From: Hsuehochloa calcarea
Lineage: Eukaryota > Streptophyta > Magnoliopsida > Poales > Poaceae
DNA length: 64,000 nucleotides
Direction: 5' to 3'
Assembly: GCA_036346395.1 (NCBI GenBank)
Contig: CM070602.1
Coordinates: 17,741,098-17,805,097, forward strand
This document shows, in pieces, positions 44,815-57,059 of the stretch. Position 1 is the first letter of the stretch. Each line of letters begins with the position of its first letter. The notes under the pieces were generated by a model. That model was not told where the DNA came from. It saw nothing but the letters and a program-made list of their open reading frames with translations, and did not search any database. Position numbers and translations under genes: made by a program.

Positions 44815-46320
44815 TGTAAGAACATATGTATAGACAATATTCTTGGTGACTGTCCGAGCAGATATGAAAATCCTATCCTTTTCCCTTGCAGCAAGTATTC
44901 TTATATTGCTCCTAGTAGTAGCTCGCGAAAGCGCGATATATAGTTATCCATGTGAGAAAACAGGACCTGGGAGGTACACACCAACATTCAGGATAGTTTG
45001 GCATTGCGCCTTATTAATCGTTAGAGCAAAACTTAGCCTGATTGGAAACTGCTTTGTCTTGAACTTGAAGGGAAACATTTCATCATCAGATGGTCATAAA
45101 GGTATTCGTGGTACAAAAACCCTCTTCCCAGCATGTTGTCTGAGCACTATTTGGACAACAATAGTATTCTTTTGAAAGCATCAGACAACCAATCTCGTCC
45201 CATTACACAATCCATTTACTGGATCCAGCTTCCGTAGCAATATAACAGGATAGTTAACCTTTAGCTTGAGCACATGCGGAGGCAAACTAGGTGTGAGAAA
45301 ATTCAAGAATCCGAAGGGGTAGTAGTTATGAGGATCGTCCTCCGCATGATCAAAATTGTGATAGATTATCTCCTCCCCAAGAAATCAATTGATTTACTTC
45401 ATGTTTATCGTATCAACATACTCATTACGCGTTGCTACAATAGCTCGAGAAGTAATGTAGTCCGGATCGAAGATGCTTGCATCCGACATTAGGAAGACAT
45501 TCTCTATAAGGTTGTTTATGTCAGACTCGTCGTCGGTGTATGGAACACAAATCTCGTCTGGAAGCTGCACATAATCATCTTCTACAGTTTCTTCAGTACC
45601 ATTATCAATTCTAAGAAGGTAATTAGCAAACAACAGATCGTTTTGAGCCCTTATGTTAAGAACAAGTCTTAGCTGCCTCATGCTTTCCCAAAGGTAAGAC
45701 TTGCGGAGTGTAGAATCAGTTATTTGTGTCATTGTCCCCTTCTGAACAACAGGTAGCACCTGCCTGAAGTCACCCCCAAACACGACCGTCTTCTCCCCAA
45801 AAGGCAAGTCATGCCAACCCGTAATGTCCCTCATACTATTGTCAAGGGCCTCGACTGCCTTCCTCTTTGTCATGGAGGCTTCATCCCATATTATTAGGGA
45901 TGCCCTCCAAAGAAGCTTAGATATACCATTTTGCTTGGTGAAGTTGCATGTTGCGCCATTTTCAATGTTTAGGGGTATCTTGAACCATGAGTGTGCAATC
46001 CTACCACTAGTCATAGTGGAGACTGCGACGCTCAACGTCGCAATTGCCACAACTATCTTTCCCTCACCTCGAACCTTTGCAAGCAACACTTCCTATAAGA
46101 ATGTATTTCCCGTACCTTCCCAGCCATCAACAAATAATACGCCCCATCATCGCCAATCGTAGATAGTATCTCCTTGGGGTTGAGAGAAGTGTGGTCTTGG
46201 TCTACCTCAATCGTGGACTCCTCGATGATCTCCCTAACCTCACCGCCGGCATAGTCGTGGGTCTCATCGATCTTGGGAAGAGGGAACAATGTTATATCCT
46301 TTCTCATTGATTAGAGTATA
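44815..46320 (-). pseudogene. PIF1-like helicase domain of the Helitron Rep/helicase protein
   Basis: Blocks in order: DGWEGTGNTF (Walker A region, about 46090-46125, with Lys changed to Asn and a stop five codons on); SLIIWDEASMTKRKAVEALD (Walker B); VVFGGDFRQVLPVV; LWESMRQLRLVLNIRAQND; DYITSRAIVATRNEYVD; then after stops the VILLRKLDPVNGLCNGTRLV block, FPFKFKTKQFPIRLSFALTI, and INKAQCQT. The whole PIF1 core is recognisable, but the Walker A change and several stops remove function. The plus-strand ORF at 44843-45175 is the antisense shadow. Confidence 0.8.
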
Positions 46321-46559
46321 TCCCTTATATCCAACAGTACCATTTGCTCAACTACACATGGGCACCCTTGGGAGTGACAAAAGTCATCCGCATTGCTTCC
46401 CTATCCTGTGCCTATCCTAGAGACCGCGAAGACATCGCTAGGCTTGCAATAGACCAATATCATAGCGAAGAGCCTATGATACGCATATGACATCCCTTGT
46501 CACCGAATACTTCACCAACCTCATTAAGGCAATCATCGATGCTATTGTCACCTCAATAA

Positions 46560-47190
46560 GACTTTACTTCACCACAAGAGAAATCGATGCACGATCGTGC
46601 CCCTTGTAGATATACTTGAAGAGGTACTTAACGGCCTTAATGCTTGAGAAAACCTCGACGTTGATGTGGCAGTTGTACCTCCTCAATAGGTAAGGATTGT
46701 ATGGTACAACCCACCTGTTGTCCAACATTTGGCCTCGGACCTTTGCACAATGGTCGTTGTCCCTTCTCCTATAATGTGGTATGAGTCCTTCCCTTGGAGC
46801 ATTGTTGCGTTGAATGGAGTGGATAATAGTTCTTGCAACCACCGTCCTGCATGCACACATTCTTAGGGTTCAAGACTCCACACGGACCATGCATCATGTG
46901 CTTTACAACCATCTCGTATAGCTCTAGGTACTTCTGTTTGTCTAGGAGCTCAATAGATATGATGCATTCATACTGTTTTGGGCATGTCAGTCTGTACTCT
47001 AACTCCATGATCAGCAGGAAGTGAGCATGAGGTAGACCCCTTTTTTTGGAACTCAACGACATATACATATGCAGCCACTCTGCCGAGTATGTGCTCCTTG
47101 AATAGATGTTTCTTGAGGTCCTCTAGCTTGGCTCTAAATACCCGTACAATGAGATCAACGTGATCCTGTGGGGTTTGGTCGTGAAGTAAC
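46560..47190 (-). pseudogene. HUH-Y2 Rep domain of the Helitron, partial
   Basis: The segment reads QTPQDHVDLIVRVFRAKLED and HILGRVAAYVYVVEFQK. After a frameshift it continues KRGLPHAHFLLIM, which contains the HAH (HUH) metal site, then the Cys-rich NVCMQDGGCKNYYP, and further on NRWVVPYNPYLLRRYNCHIN and KYLFKYIYKGHDRA with the two catalytic tyrosines. These are the hallmarks of Helitron_like_N/Rep. About 250 bp that usually join Rep to the helicase appear deleted or scrambled (46320-46560). Confidence 0.8.
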
Positions 47191-48892
47191 ACGGGTAGGC
47201 TACGATAGCACAAAACAAAAATTTCTACCACGCAACCAAGGAACCTCCGCTAGTAATAGATCATGAGATTACCACTAGACGCACTGACTCATAGCAGAAG
47301 TGCAGTCGATGCGGCAAGTTGATGCAGTCATAGTTGTACTTGCCATGCGTCTTCTCCTCCTGCTCCGATGATCGTTACGAGTTGCGGATCATCCTAGTGT
47401 TGTTGCTTCGCAACAACAACTCCAAGGTATCTACACGTACGGGACAGGGACACTACACGCTGGAGTGCTAGCACTGGCAGCGTGGTTGAGGAAGGCATGG
47501 TTGTTAGGGTTTCGGGGATTCTTCAAAAAGGATTACCGCAACCCATGCCACCACCCCTCCATTTATAGGCATCCATAATGGGTCTCGTACTTGAGGCCCA
47601 TTAGGAACTCGTGGCCTATAAGAATTCGGATCACCATCCAAATCAAATACTAGCCCTTTAAATATGTGACTCTATATGTTCATGTGTAATCGGTTGTGAC
47701 TCGAAAACTCTTTTTCGACCATGAGTCGTTGGCGGTACCTAGCAGTACATAACGATTCTCGAATTCACATAGAATATATCAAACGAACCTTAATGCAATA
47801 TGATCTACGACCAGGTCCTTATCACTTACGACCAGCTCGTATCTAGTCACGACCAGTTTATATGAAGTTACAACCAGTTCGTAACTCCTTACGAACAGTT
47901 AATAGTTAATCACGATCAGTTAGTGATTATGTTCGAGCAGTATGCAACCAGCTCGTATCTCCATATAGCTAGTTTGTGACTATGTTCGACCAGTCTACGA
48001 CCAGTTCGTGACTGTGTTCAACCAGTCTATGACTAGCTCGTATCTGTGTTCGACTAGTCTACGACCAGCTTGTATCTATGTTCGACCAGTCTACAACCAG
48101 CTTATATCTCCATACGACCAGTTTGTATCTGGTCAAACTGAACGACCTGCTTGTTTATTCTCCTTTTGCCTCACGACATCTTGTTGAACTCCATGTGAGC
48201 TAATTTGTCATCCATGGACTATTCAATACTTTCCCGATCAAGTGTCGAATAACTTCATGTGGTCAACACTTCGACCACTGGTAGCATGGCCATGCACTTT
48301 CTTTATTCGACCACAACGAGGGGTCTAGAGACATCTCTCCTGCTATGTTAGGAGGGGCAAATCTCATATCCGACCAGTCACATTTCTCCGCATGTTTCAT
48401 AGCATACCTGAAACCTACCTTTATAACTACCCAGTTACGAGTAGCGTTTGACAACTCATAAGAGTACTATTACATATGTAGGAAATCATACTGATCTAAG
48501 GTCTAAGGATTATACATCATCATTGCTTGAGACCAACTAACGACACATAGAATCATAACAATCTCAATAGTGTCTCAAGGTGAGTCTTATCCAACACCAT
48601 GTTCTCTAACATGTGTCCATATTATTGGTTTAATATCACCATATCCATGACCTGTGAAACATAGTCATCAACCAATACATCTACTAGTCTATTCATATGT
48701 GTTCTTATATGTTTCCGACCAGGGAACGTTTAAGAATAATCATCACAGAAATACAGAGTTCCACAATCAAGTCACATACTTGATAATAAATATTGACGAT
48801 ACCATTCTTAGAACAAGATAACATATTATCCAATGTTATAAACATAATAAAATATAATCATCTCTATGATTGCCTCTAGAGCATATTTTCAA
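47190..48892 (-). repeat. Copia LTR (Angela/BARE-like start), minus orientation, with CGACCAG repeats
   Basis: On the minus strand it begins TGTTGAAAATATGCTCTAGA at about 48892, directly after a purine-rich tract (AAGTGAGAGAC). The TGTTG(A/G)AAATATGCYCTAGAGGC start is the well-known start of grass Angela/BARE-type copia LTRs. The other end (near 47190, inside the Helitron Rep) is estimated from where Rep homology resumes. 47800-48140 is an array of CGACCAGT/TCGTAACT-like units. There are no host genes; one spurious ORF lies at 48263-48454. Confidence 0.65.
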
Positions 48893-48896
48893 CAGT

Positions 48897-49570
48897 CTCT
48901 CACTTGCACTAAAGTCAATCATTTAAGTATCTAATACCGATAGCTCTTGCGTGTGTCTCATGCTTTGGCTGTGTGAGAGATTTTGTTAACGGATTAGCAA
49001 CATTTAAATCCGTGTGAATTTTACATATCTTAACATCTCTTCTATCCACCAATTAACGAATAAGATGATAATGCATGAGTATATGCTTGGACTTCTGATG
49101 GGATCTAGGCTCCTTAGCTTGCGCAAGGGCTCTATTATTGTCATAATAGAGATCCATTGGGCTTGAGATAGTTAGAACCACACCCAACTCAGTAATGAAA
49201 TTCCTTATCCAAACACCTTCTTTCGCAGCTTCAGAAGCCGCAATGTACTCAGCCTCCATCGTAGAATCAACAATCGTTTCTTGCTTGGAACTTTTTTAGC
49301 TCATTACACCTCCATTCAAAATGAATACAAAACAAGACTGCGAACAATAATTATCTTTGTCAGTTTGGAAGGTTGCATCGGTGTAACCTTTTACAACGAG
49401 TTCTTCATCACCGCCATAAACTAGGAAAGCATCCTTAGTTCTTCTTAATTACTTCAGAATATTTGTCACAGCTGTCTAGTGACCTTCACCAGGATCAGCT
49501 TGTAACACTTAAAGCATATGATACATCTGGTCGAGTACATATCATGTACAATCACCACTAGGTTTCCTTA
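48897..49570 (-). pseudogene. Copia RT tail and RNase H fragment adjoining the LTR
   Basis: The minus strand shows YLRRTKDAFLVYGGDEELVV, then GYTDATFQTDKDN, then STMEAEYIAASEAAKEGVW, DLYYDNNRALAQAKEPRSHQ, KSKHILMHYHLIR, and a C-terminal PLTKSLTQPKHETHARAIG. This is the 3' end of copia pol with RNase H motifs. Stops interrupt it, for example after LIR and after GGVMS. Its upstream part is truncated near 49570. It sits in the expected place next to the PPT and 3' LTR. Confidence 0.8.
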
Positions 49571-50573
49571 AGGAAATTCAAAACCAGATCTATCTCTTCC
49601 CACTCTAGATTGCTAGTAATTTGCCCTTTTATCGCCAATACACGCTTCCTTAGGCTTGTGACTAATTAACTATCACAAGGCTTTTCCAATGCTCCACCTC
49701 AAGGCTAAAACGTCCGCTAAGATTTCGCTTCCTTTGGGTTAACCACCTGCCGGAAGCCCCCTCTTACACTAGGTGAGAATACTGTTTATCCAACACCCAC
49801 TCAACAAAATGGCACATAAGACAATGAGGTATTATAAATTAATAAGTCTAGTCGTGCCCATACAGAACATGTGGTAGTACGTTGGGGTGTAGCAAAATAT
49901 GCTCAAAGGCCAGTCCTTAATTAACTTGGGCGACTTCCAAAATAACACCTAGGCCTTAACCTAACCCGGATTGAGCCCGTGTATAAACCTGCACCCACCA
50001 GCTATCCATTTCGCCCAAGTTCAAACCATTTTTTCCATTTTGCTTTTCAAAGATATTTGCGAAATTCTTCCATGACAAAACAATATCACAGACTTTTAAA
50101 CAACAATTGGTCATTTGGCTAAATTCTCCAATCAAATATTTTTTATCTAAGCAATATCTAAGCATATCTTTATTTTAAAAATTTTATTTGACTAAGGTGA
50201 CAAGGAAATGATGATTCAATTAACAACATTGGCTATACAAAGGAACTGGAATAACTAGGAAGTTTAAAACAGGAATTTAAAATAACTGAATAAAATTATG
50301 CATGCAATAGCAATTTAAGAATGTAATTAAATAAATTTAAAATATTAGGATCAATATTCTCAATGGTATAACTTTCCTTGCTCGAAGACCGGGTAATCTA
50401 ACTCTCTAGAAGGGTCGAGCTCTCCGGAATCGTCGAAATCTATACGCGAAAATAAGCTAAATTCAAATAATACACAAATAAATTCAAATGAACATTCAAA
50501 TTAACTCCAAATGAAATAATTTTAGTTTAGATGGCTAGATTCAAATTTATACAAATTTAGAAATCTGATTAAC
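49571..50573. other. LTR-like AT-rich DNA, no gene
   Basis: The composition and short blocks (for example CACTAGGTGAGAATACTG and the GTCGAGCTCTCCGGAATCGT segment near 50415) resemble gypsy-type LTR DNA seen elsewhere in the window. No termini or proteins could be defined. Confidence 0.3.
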
Positions 50574-51122
50574 CTAAATCAGAGTCCTAGTGCGCGAAGA
50601 CGACTTGCCGGCGCCGGCCAAGTAGTTGACGATAGTGTGGTAGCCCCCATTGTCTAGACACTTCATCGCCTTCTCGCGCTCCAGCGTCACACGCCTCCCC
50701 ACGACGCTCTCCTTGGTCGCCATGTATATGCCCTTGCATCTCCAATATACGTACACAATTCTAGACGTCAGAATCTTAATACAAAAATTACTCCATAAGA
50801 GAAAATTAAGCAAGTGCAAAATTAAGGCCAAATTAAGGGTGTTGTTGCTAATCAGATTAGTGACATAATTCTCTAAAAAATAATATAGAAAACAGAAACA
50901 TGTATGCATACATGGATTGGTTGCCGCCACAGATAGTAGTACATATTTTTGTATGTATATAAATACGTGCATGGCTCGTAGGCTGCAGAGATCAGCCATG
51001 GGCTGAGGAGAGCTCGCGGCCACGAGGTCGATAATGTGGATGACGACATCATGACGAGGAGCGAAGGCAATCGCCCACCTCCTTGCCTTGGTACTCGCCG
51101 TCATGCTCCGCGTGCTCACCAT
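50574..51122 (-). pseudogene. F-box-like gene fragment, possibly two-exon
   Basis: The ORF of 182 codons begins MVSTRSMTASTKARRWAIAF and then reads HIIDLVAASSPQPMADLCSL. The AASSPQPMADLCSLRA block resembles the F-box-like start of a large grass family of F-box proteins. The middle (about 50760-50980) is AT-rich and reads like a retained intron. The end (MATKESVVGRRVTLEREKAM and KCLDNGGYHTIV) is again GC-rich. It is much shorter than the family, so it is likely a truncated copy. It lies between retroelement segments. A real short gene cannot be excluded. Confidence 0.4.
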
Positions 51123-52454
51123 GGTGCATGACAGTACTATATCCAGTTGTGTACGTATTCAATATCATGCGTGCTCACCATGGTGCACGATGATTATTCT
51201 TATAAAACAATGTAACATACCAAAATCTCTTAGTTGCATTAGCTAAGTATCTACACTGCATTTGTGAAATTTTGGACCTTTTTTAAAACTTTTTGTTGCA
51301 AAGCAAATAGGTTACAACCTGGTTTTCAAAACCTAGAAATTAAATTTCTAAAATAAAATAAAAGTTTGTCATATAAACCCTATGTTGAAAGTCCTTTGAT
51401 TTTGAAGACTAGAATTACAACCTAGTAATCCAATACTCCTCCAATTCAAAAGCTCAAATTGAAATTCGGGTAAAACTAAAATGGTTTCAAATATAGCAAT
51501 TTTTATTTTGGGATTCAAATTATCAATAGTAAAACCTCACATGTTCCTAGAATGCTTGGGGTACATTCAAAAGAATTCTCAAAATTCAGTCCGCAAATAT
51601 AATTTTGTTATCTCATAAATACAAATTGTATTTAATTTTGAAAATACAGTAATACCCATAGCTTGTAATATTGTATTTGGATTTTATATTCCCTATTATT
51701 TGTTTGTAATTTTTCTGTAATTTCTTGAGGTTATTTGGTTTCCATTTGAACTTCATGCTCATATTTAAATTTGAATTTAAAATACAAATAAATCATATGA
51801 ACAGTACCTATAAATATTTTTCCTATGTTCTGAGCAACTTATAAACTCACCTACAAAATTTCATAATTTTTGGAATTTAATTACTAATTCTAAGCAACTA
51901 CCAAACCACAAAAGTAGGAACTTCAATTAATTATAGAGAAAATATAATGCATAAAAACCCTCGAAAAATTACATTAGGATCTTATCTGTATTAAGACTCC
52001 CTGAACTTTTCATGATTTTAGGAGCTCAAAAACATACTAAAAATTACACTTCTCACCTTTTGAAATCAACTCGCTCAAACCAATCGAGTTGACTCAATGA
52101 TTTTGACCAAATTACCGATTTCAACCAAATTTCTGGTTTCGACTCGTAACCTCGCTTCGACTACCCTCTCGATTTTGACCAGATCCTCTGATCATGTCCG
52201 ACCAAATCCTCCGTCCAGGTCGGATTTCGTCGTTAACCGAACTCAAACCCTAATCACGCGAGGTTCTTCCTAAGTTTCAAGTCCTAAAGAGGGAAGCTTT
52301 GTTGAAGGATTTCTATCAACCTTTAGGCAAGTGTTCCCTAAGCGGTTCTTTCAACTCTAACGAAATGCAACAATTGCTGCCTTGATTTCCTTCAAAAATA
52401 GTACTGAGAGATCTTGATGTGACGGTGGCCCGATCTTCCGAAAGGTATTGATAA
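51123..52454. other. AT-rich DNA then LTR-like segment, no gene
   Basis: 51123-52080 has many stops in all frames. 52080-52260 shows repeated TTTCGACT/TTTTGACCA blocks of the kind found in the LTR-like DNA near 62390. No protein is recognised. Confidence 0.35.
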
Positions 52455-53095
52455 GTCGATTGTGGAGAACTCAACGTTGCTAATCCGAAGGCTCCGACCA
52501 AATCAGATCAAACCCATCGCAATCACTACACCACTGCTCCGATCGATATCAACCGTGCCGAGTGCGGTTGGCCTCGCCAAGAAGGCTATCTCATGCATAC
52601 GAATCGAGAACACAAGCAAGAAAGTAGAAGATGCAATCTGATATTGTATTGCGAATAAAGATGAAGCTCACAATGTGGGTTCTCAACCGAACGTATGCGA
52701 GAGATCGCTAAGGTAATAATCTCAAAGAAAAACACATCCTAAACTATGACGGCCATCGATATATATAGGGGACGGAGGAGGTCGACTTAGGTTGTGCAAA
52801 ATGGAAGAGGCGCACACAACCGGCTCCAATCTCGACACGCTTACAAGGCCCTATTAGGTCCAAAACGGTGACGCGGCACCTTATCCACTATTCATGTCGC
52901 GTATCTCTGGTCGAAGACCTGGTCGTAGGACTGGTCCTGGGGTGGTCTTGAGGATTCCATGCTATCTCTAGTCGTAGATTGTGTCCAACGAGTACTGTGC
53001 TCGCCGAGTACTGGTGAAACTGGTCGTAGGCCTTCTTGAAGTGGTCGTAGACCCTACGGAACTAGTTGTACACCTTCTTGAACTGGTCGTAGTCC
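52455..53095 (-). repeat. Gypsy-type LTR, left copy (minus orientation)
   Basis: This is collinear with 58433-59065. Shared blocks include AAGTCGATTGTGGAGAACTC, GGCTCCGACCAAA, the TGATATTGTATTGCGAATAA block, ATATATAGGGG (TATA on the minus strand) and the TGGTCGTAGACC motif cluster. The coding end of the element (53095-53310) adjoins it, which fits a 3' LTR of a minus-strand element. The exact TG/CA ends were not fixed. Confidence 0.65.
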
Positions 53096-53395
53096 TAGAT
53101 ACTTAAGTGCAAGTAAATCATCTCCGTTAGGCAGCATCATAGAGTTATCAAATAATACACTCAGCCCTATAAACGAATTTACCTGATAAATAAGTTGGTG
53201 ATCTCGTGTAATTGGAATAGCAAGCATAGCAAATGTGGTTGTATGCATAGGGGTCATGTCCTCATCATCCTCCCCTTCTTGAAAACAAAGCAGTCCTCGG
53301 CTTTTGATAAGCGGAAAATAGGGTAACAAAGAAGCCAAGGTGTATGTATGGTATATGTATATGTCATCTGTTTTAACTGTTCTTCGTTGTTGCAC
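53054..53395 (-). pseudogene. Gypsy-type 3' coding end
   Basis: The minus strand reads EDMTPMHTTTFAMLAIPITR, then QLIYQVNSFIGLSVLFDNSM and MLPNGDDLLALKYLGL. The ITRxRQLxYQVxSFLG and MMLPN blocks are typical of the very C-terminal end of the polyprotein in grass gypsy elements, just before the 3' LTR. The same block recurs at 59054-59260. No integrase or RT precedes it here. Confidence 0.55.
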
Positions 53396-53419
53396 AATTA
53401 ATGTTATAGAACAACAGCA

Positions 53420-54597
53420 TCAGCGATCATAAAAGCTCATTGTATTATTAGCCCAAGAATAATCATATATGTTAATGAGCAAAATAAAATTTCTCACACA
53501 ACAATTATTGCAACTAGTTTTGCAAATGTAAGTGAAGCATTTATACAATTCAAATCTGGGTTGTAAGCTTGTAGTGGTAGCACATATGAGCAAATCTACA
53601 ACCTTTGGAATCAAACAAAGTTCATCTATATAATCATATTTCAATTGAGCGTTAGCAAATTCGTCTAGCAAGGGTGAAAAGATTTGAAAGTTCTTCCATT
53701 CTTCAACATTCTTATGCAGATTGTCAATACTAGATAGTGCAATAAGAGATGAACACATAGGCATTGGATGATCACTTAAGTTTATTTTCTTCATATAATG
53801 AACAAGATTCTAGACACAAGAATTGTTGTTCAAACTAGGAAGCTTCAATTCATCTATGTGATCACAAGTTATGCATATTCGATACACATGAAATTGATTG
53901 TCTACACCATAATCTCCAATCAAATTAAACTTATATCCAGGGGTGTACGCACTAGACAAGGATTTCAAACATGCGATTTCGTAAACTTTCTCCATAGCAT
54001 GTGACAATTTCATCTGGTTTCAACATAATGTAGCATAAAGAATCAAGATTAGAAATTCTAGTCAAAACTTCTTTATGTCTAACCAATTCCGCATGATTAT
54101 TACATGTGATTGATTCATCATATGAATCGCTCAAAACAGTAGGTAATTCAATTATGTTATCACATGGTGTACTCAAGTCAACAGGTAAATCAACAAGTTT
54201 ATCACATGGTGCACTAAAATCAATGCAGTCTGAATTCTCTTCGTGAAACATATGCATATCAGAATTGTTTTCCACTAATTTTTTCTCTAAAATAGCATGA
54301 ACAGTGGACAATTGTAGTTCTTCGCAAGCATACTCACCTTGAGTGATGATAGCATCATGATCTTTACCTTTTTGGCTCTCCTCAGATGAATTAGGTGAAT
54401 CCATCTCCTCATTTTCCTTTGCAACCAATGGAGTCGATGGTTCAACCAAATTTCATTCTCCTCTTTAGCATGGTTATCTAGCTCTCTTTGAGTGCTCAAT
54501 ACTCGCTGCACAATTATAGTTCTATAATTCTCCGTAGCAGCGGCACCTAAAATTTCCTCACCATCACTATCTACCTCATATTCATCATCATTACCTG
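53420..54597 (-). pseudogene. Unrecognised acidic ORF of a gypsy-type element, in the place of pol
   Basis: The minus strand has several overlapping open segments. At about 54540-54470 is IIVQRVLSTQRELDNHAKEE; the VQRVLS block normally lies just before the protease in grass gypsy elements. A frame change leads to 54449-53952 (165 codons; NEEMDSPNSSEESQKGKDHD, CNNHAELVRHKEVLTRISNL), then 54013-53810 and 53794-53420 (LCLIPKVVDLLICATTTS). The composition is acidic and Ser/Asp/Leu-rich. I recognise no enzyme. It may be the non-conserved ORF of a non-autonomous gypsy element. Confidence 0.4.
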
Positions 54598-54606
54598 CAA
54601 GGTTAG

Positions 54607-56530
54607 TGTAACACCCTGACTATAAGGAAGTCAAGATGTCACCTACAATCACTACTCTTTAGAATAATAACATCAAAACGCATGACAAGGTGAAGGAGTT
54701 AATAAGGATATTCGAAAACAAGGATTCATCATCAAGTTTAATCAACGGAATGAAAATAAACAATTCAGAGGGATACGGTAGTTATGACCAAAATGGCTTA
54801 TTACAATTCAACACAAGACATAAATAACGACAATAAAAGTTCTCAAAATATTTGGATTATGGTAGTGATTGTATCGTGTTGAACTACCCTCCACGAGATC
54901 ATTCTTCCTTGTCATTTACCTAAATAAAACAACAAAGCAAGAATGAGCCAAAGACTCAGCAAGTACTTGTATGTAACAATCAAACATACCATGAACAATT
55001 TATCACAATCATAACTTGAACATTGATTGGAAACAACTTTATAAATGGATGAAGTGAAATGATGCATTGAAGGAATTGGACATATCGCAGCATATACCGG
55101 TATAGCGAGTGAAACACCCGTCGGTATTCACTTAAAGTAACCGTATGAAGAACGTTTCATACGGCCATTCAACGTGGCCCACATTGAATGGTGGACTCAC
55201 GTAACGCGGCCCACATTGGAATGGTGGACTCACGTACCCATTCGAATTGATGGGATTTTTAAGTGCCCATACTGGAATTGATGGGTCTTACAAAGGTAAT
55301 TTATGCATGTCATGATGTGATCCCATGGCAAGATTGAATAGTACTCATAAATGAAAAGATACACATGGCATTCATCTACAAATACGGACAAATATAATCA
55401 TTCATTCACACATCACATAATGCATCAATCATAGTATACAAGTTACTTATTGCTCGCTACACAAGGACGGTTTGGGAGGTAATCGAGGTACCCTCCACTC
55501 ACCGCTTCACCGATACAATATAAAATGATCGATATGAGGACAACCGAGTACGACAGGCTACACGTGCCCTCCCACAATCTCTAACCAAACCAACCAAACA
55601 AAAGGTTCAATTTGATCCTCTACACAAAAAGTCCAGACACCTAACTTCCGGCAACAGACGAGAAAATTCACCATTAATTGTCTGTAACTCTAAAAGACAT
55701 GAAACCAGTGCTCACTAATTCTTAACTGATCAGGCTACAAAACATTAGTTGACGGAATCCCTGATTCGCCAAAACAGAGGGCTAATTATCGTTAAACACA
55801 ACCCATCCACGCTCTCTCGAAATACAGATCAGAATAAAGAAAATGGCGTAACTTTTAGCCTACTGATCCAATGAGAATGATCTTTATCAACTTGGAAATA
55901 TAAATTGATAACTACAATAACTTAGTTGGGTGAAGGTTCTAATTCGCCCCTAATTTGAACAAAACCGAGGGACAAACCCATCGACCCCAGTTTTCAGCAG
56001 ACTGAACAGATCGCAATCAAAAATTCATATCTCCCAAACTACAGATCGGATTTTCCTGATCTTGGTGCCACAAAAGCTAACGTTCCCAGGAATAAAACTC
56101 TAGAAGGAAAAACCCCAGATTCGGCCTCTACAGTAGTCTAAACAATAGATGAAAACGCTAACATTTATCTGCCCAGAATTCAGAACAGTGGTAAAGAAAA
56201 TATCATAACTTTCATTATACAGATCCAATGGAGATGAACTTTATCATCTTGGAAAGATAATTTAAAGGGCTACAATAACTTATTTGTGTGGAGGTTCTGG
56301 AAATGCCTCTAACTAAATCAAAACCTAGGATCAAGCCGACAGATCCTTCTCGTCGCATGCATGAACAGCGCGCACAAAAAAATCATATCTCCTAAACCGT
56401 AAGGCGGAATCACGTGATCTAGGTGGCTATGGAAAGCTAAGAACAATACCTACAAGTTTCTAAGAGATGGACAGGACAGAAAACGAACGCATCGTACCCA
56501 AAATCGATGTACAAGGCGGCGCATAGCAAT
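54607..56530. mobile_element. Second TGTAACACC-type LTR, inserted in the gypsy-type element
   Basis: It starts TGTAACACCCTGACTATAAG at 54607, in the same orientation as the solo LTR at 11868. Shared landmarks are TATACCGGTATAGCGAGTG, ATGAAGAACGTTTCATACGG and a GATGGGTCTTA block. The right end is uncertain: the GC-rich 3' part and the ATATTACA end of the first copy are not found, so it is truncated at about 56530. It contains an internally duplicated stretch (AATTCATATCTCC/AAAATCATATCTCCTAAAC type). Confidence 0.65.
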
Positions 56531-57059
56531 GGGGAAAGGTGGCGGCGGCTCCAAAGGGGGGGAGGGGGAGAGAAATGTGGAACGTATTCTTTCTCAATAT
56601 CACTAGCACTTACGTAACCACCGCCTTCTCGTCAGTAATGTACGCCACGACTTGGGCAATCTCTCATGAAGTGGCTCACTCATTTACAACGGTAGCACAC
56701 AATTCCTGTTGTACGACCTGTGGAAGCAACCGATGAAGAGCTCTGCGCTGGTGCCTGCACACTAGTAGATTTGCTCGTCTCGGGTGCGCATGACGGTGGA
56801 GATGGTGCTGCTGAACGCGCCCTACTCACAGAGGGGGCAGCAGATCGAAAAGCATGAGGTGGGGCTGTCTTGGCTTGTCCCGGCGTTGATCTCGATGTAG
56901 ACGTACTGCCAAAGTTGCTCCTAGTCCTTTGTTGTCAACCATGCAATTCCTTTTATGCCAAACAAGCAAGCTGGAACAACCTATTAATATCATTATAGTC
57001 TTTGTAATCAACTATATCCTGAATCTCACGCCTTAAACCACCATAAAAACGAGCTATCT
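56531..57059. other. Gypsy-type internal DNA between gag and the inserted LTR
   Basis: The part near 56590-56760 reads on the minus strand as a Cys/His-containing stretch that could be the gag zinc-knuckle region (CYHC-type at about 56690-56720), but stops interrupt it. No further domain was recognised. Confidence 0.3.

Larger units (their letters stand above)
42640..47190 (-). mobile_element. Decayed autonomous-type Helitron (RPA-like, helicase, Rep)
   Basis: The minus strand carries remnants of Rep (HUH endonuclease), PIF1-type helicase and an RPA-like OB-fold protein, the gene set of plant autonomous Helitrons. The 3' end is probably near 42640, where the minus strand reads AAGTTGCAACGCACTT, related to the Helitron end at 3020-3050, but a clean CTRR end is not seen. 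The Rep N-terminal part is lost where a copia LTR begins near 47190. Stops, frameshifts and a mutated Walker A make it inactive. Confidence 0.75.

Noticed and set aside
44843..45175. Plus-strand 110-codon ORF with a signal-peptide-like start
   Set aside because: It is the antisense of the Helitron helicase C-terminal region, whose minus-strand reading has recognisable motifs.
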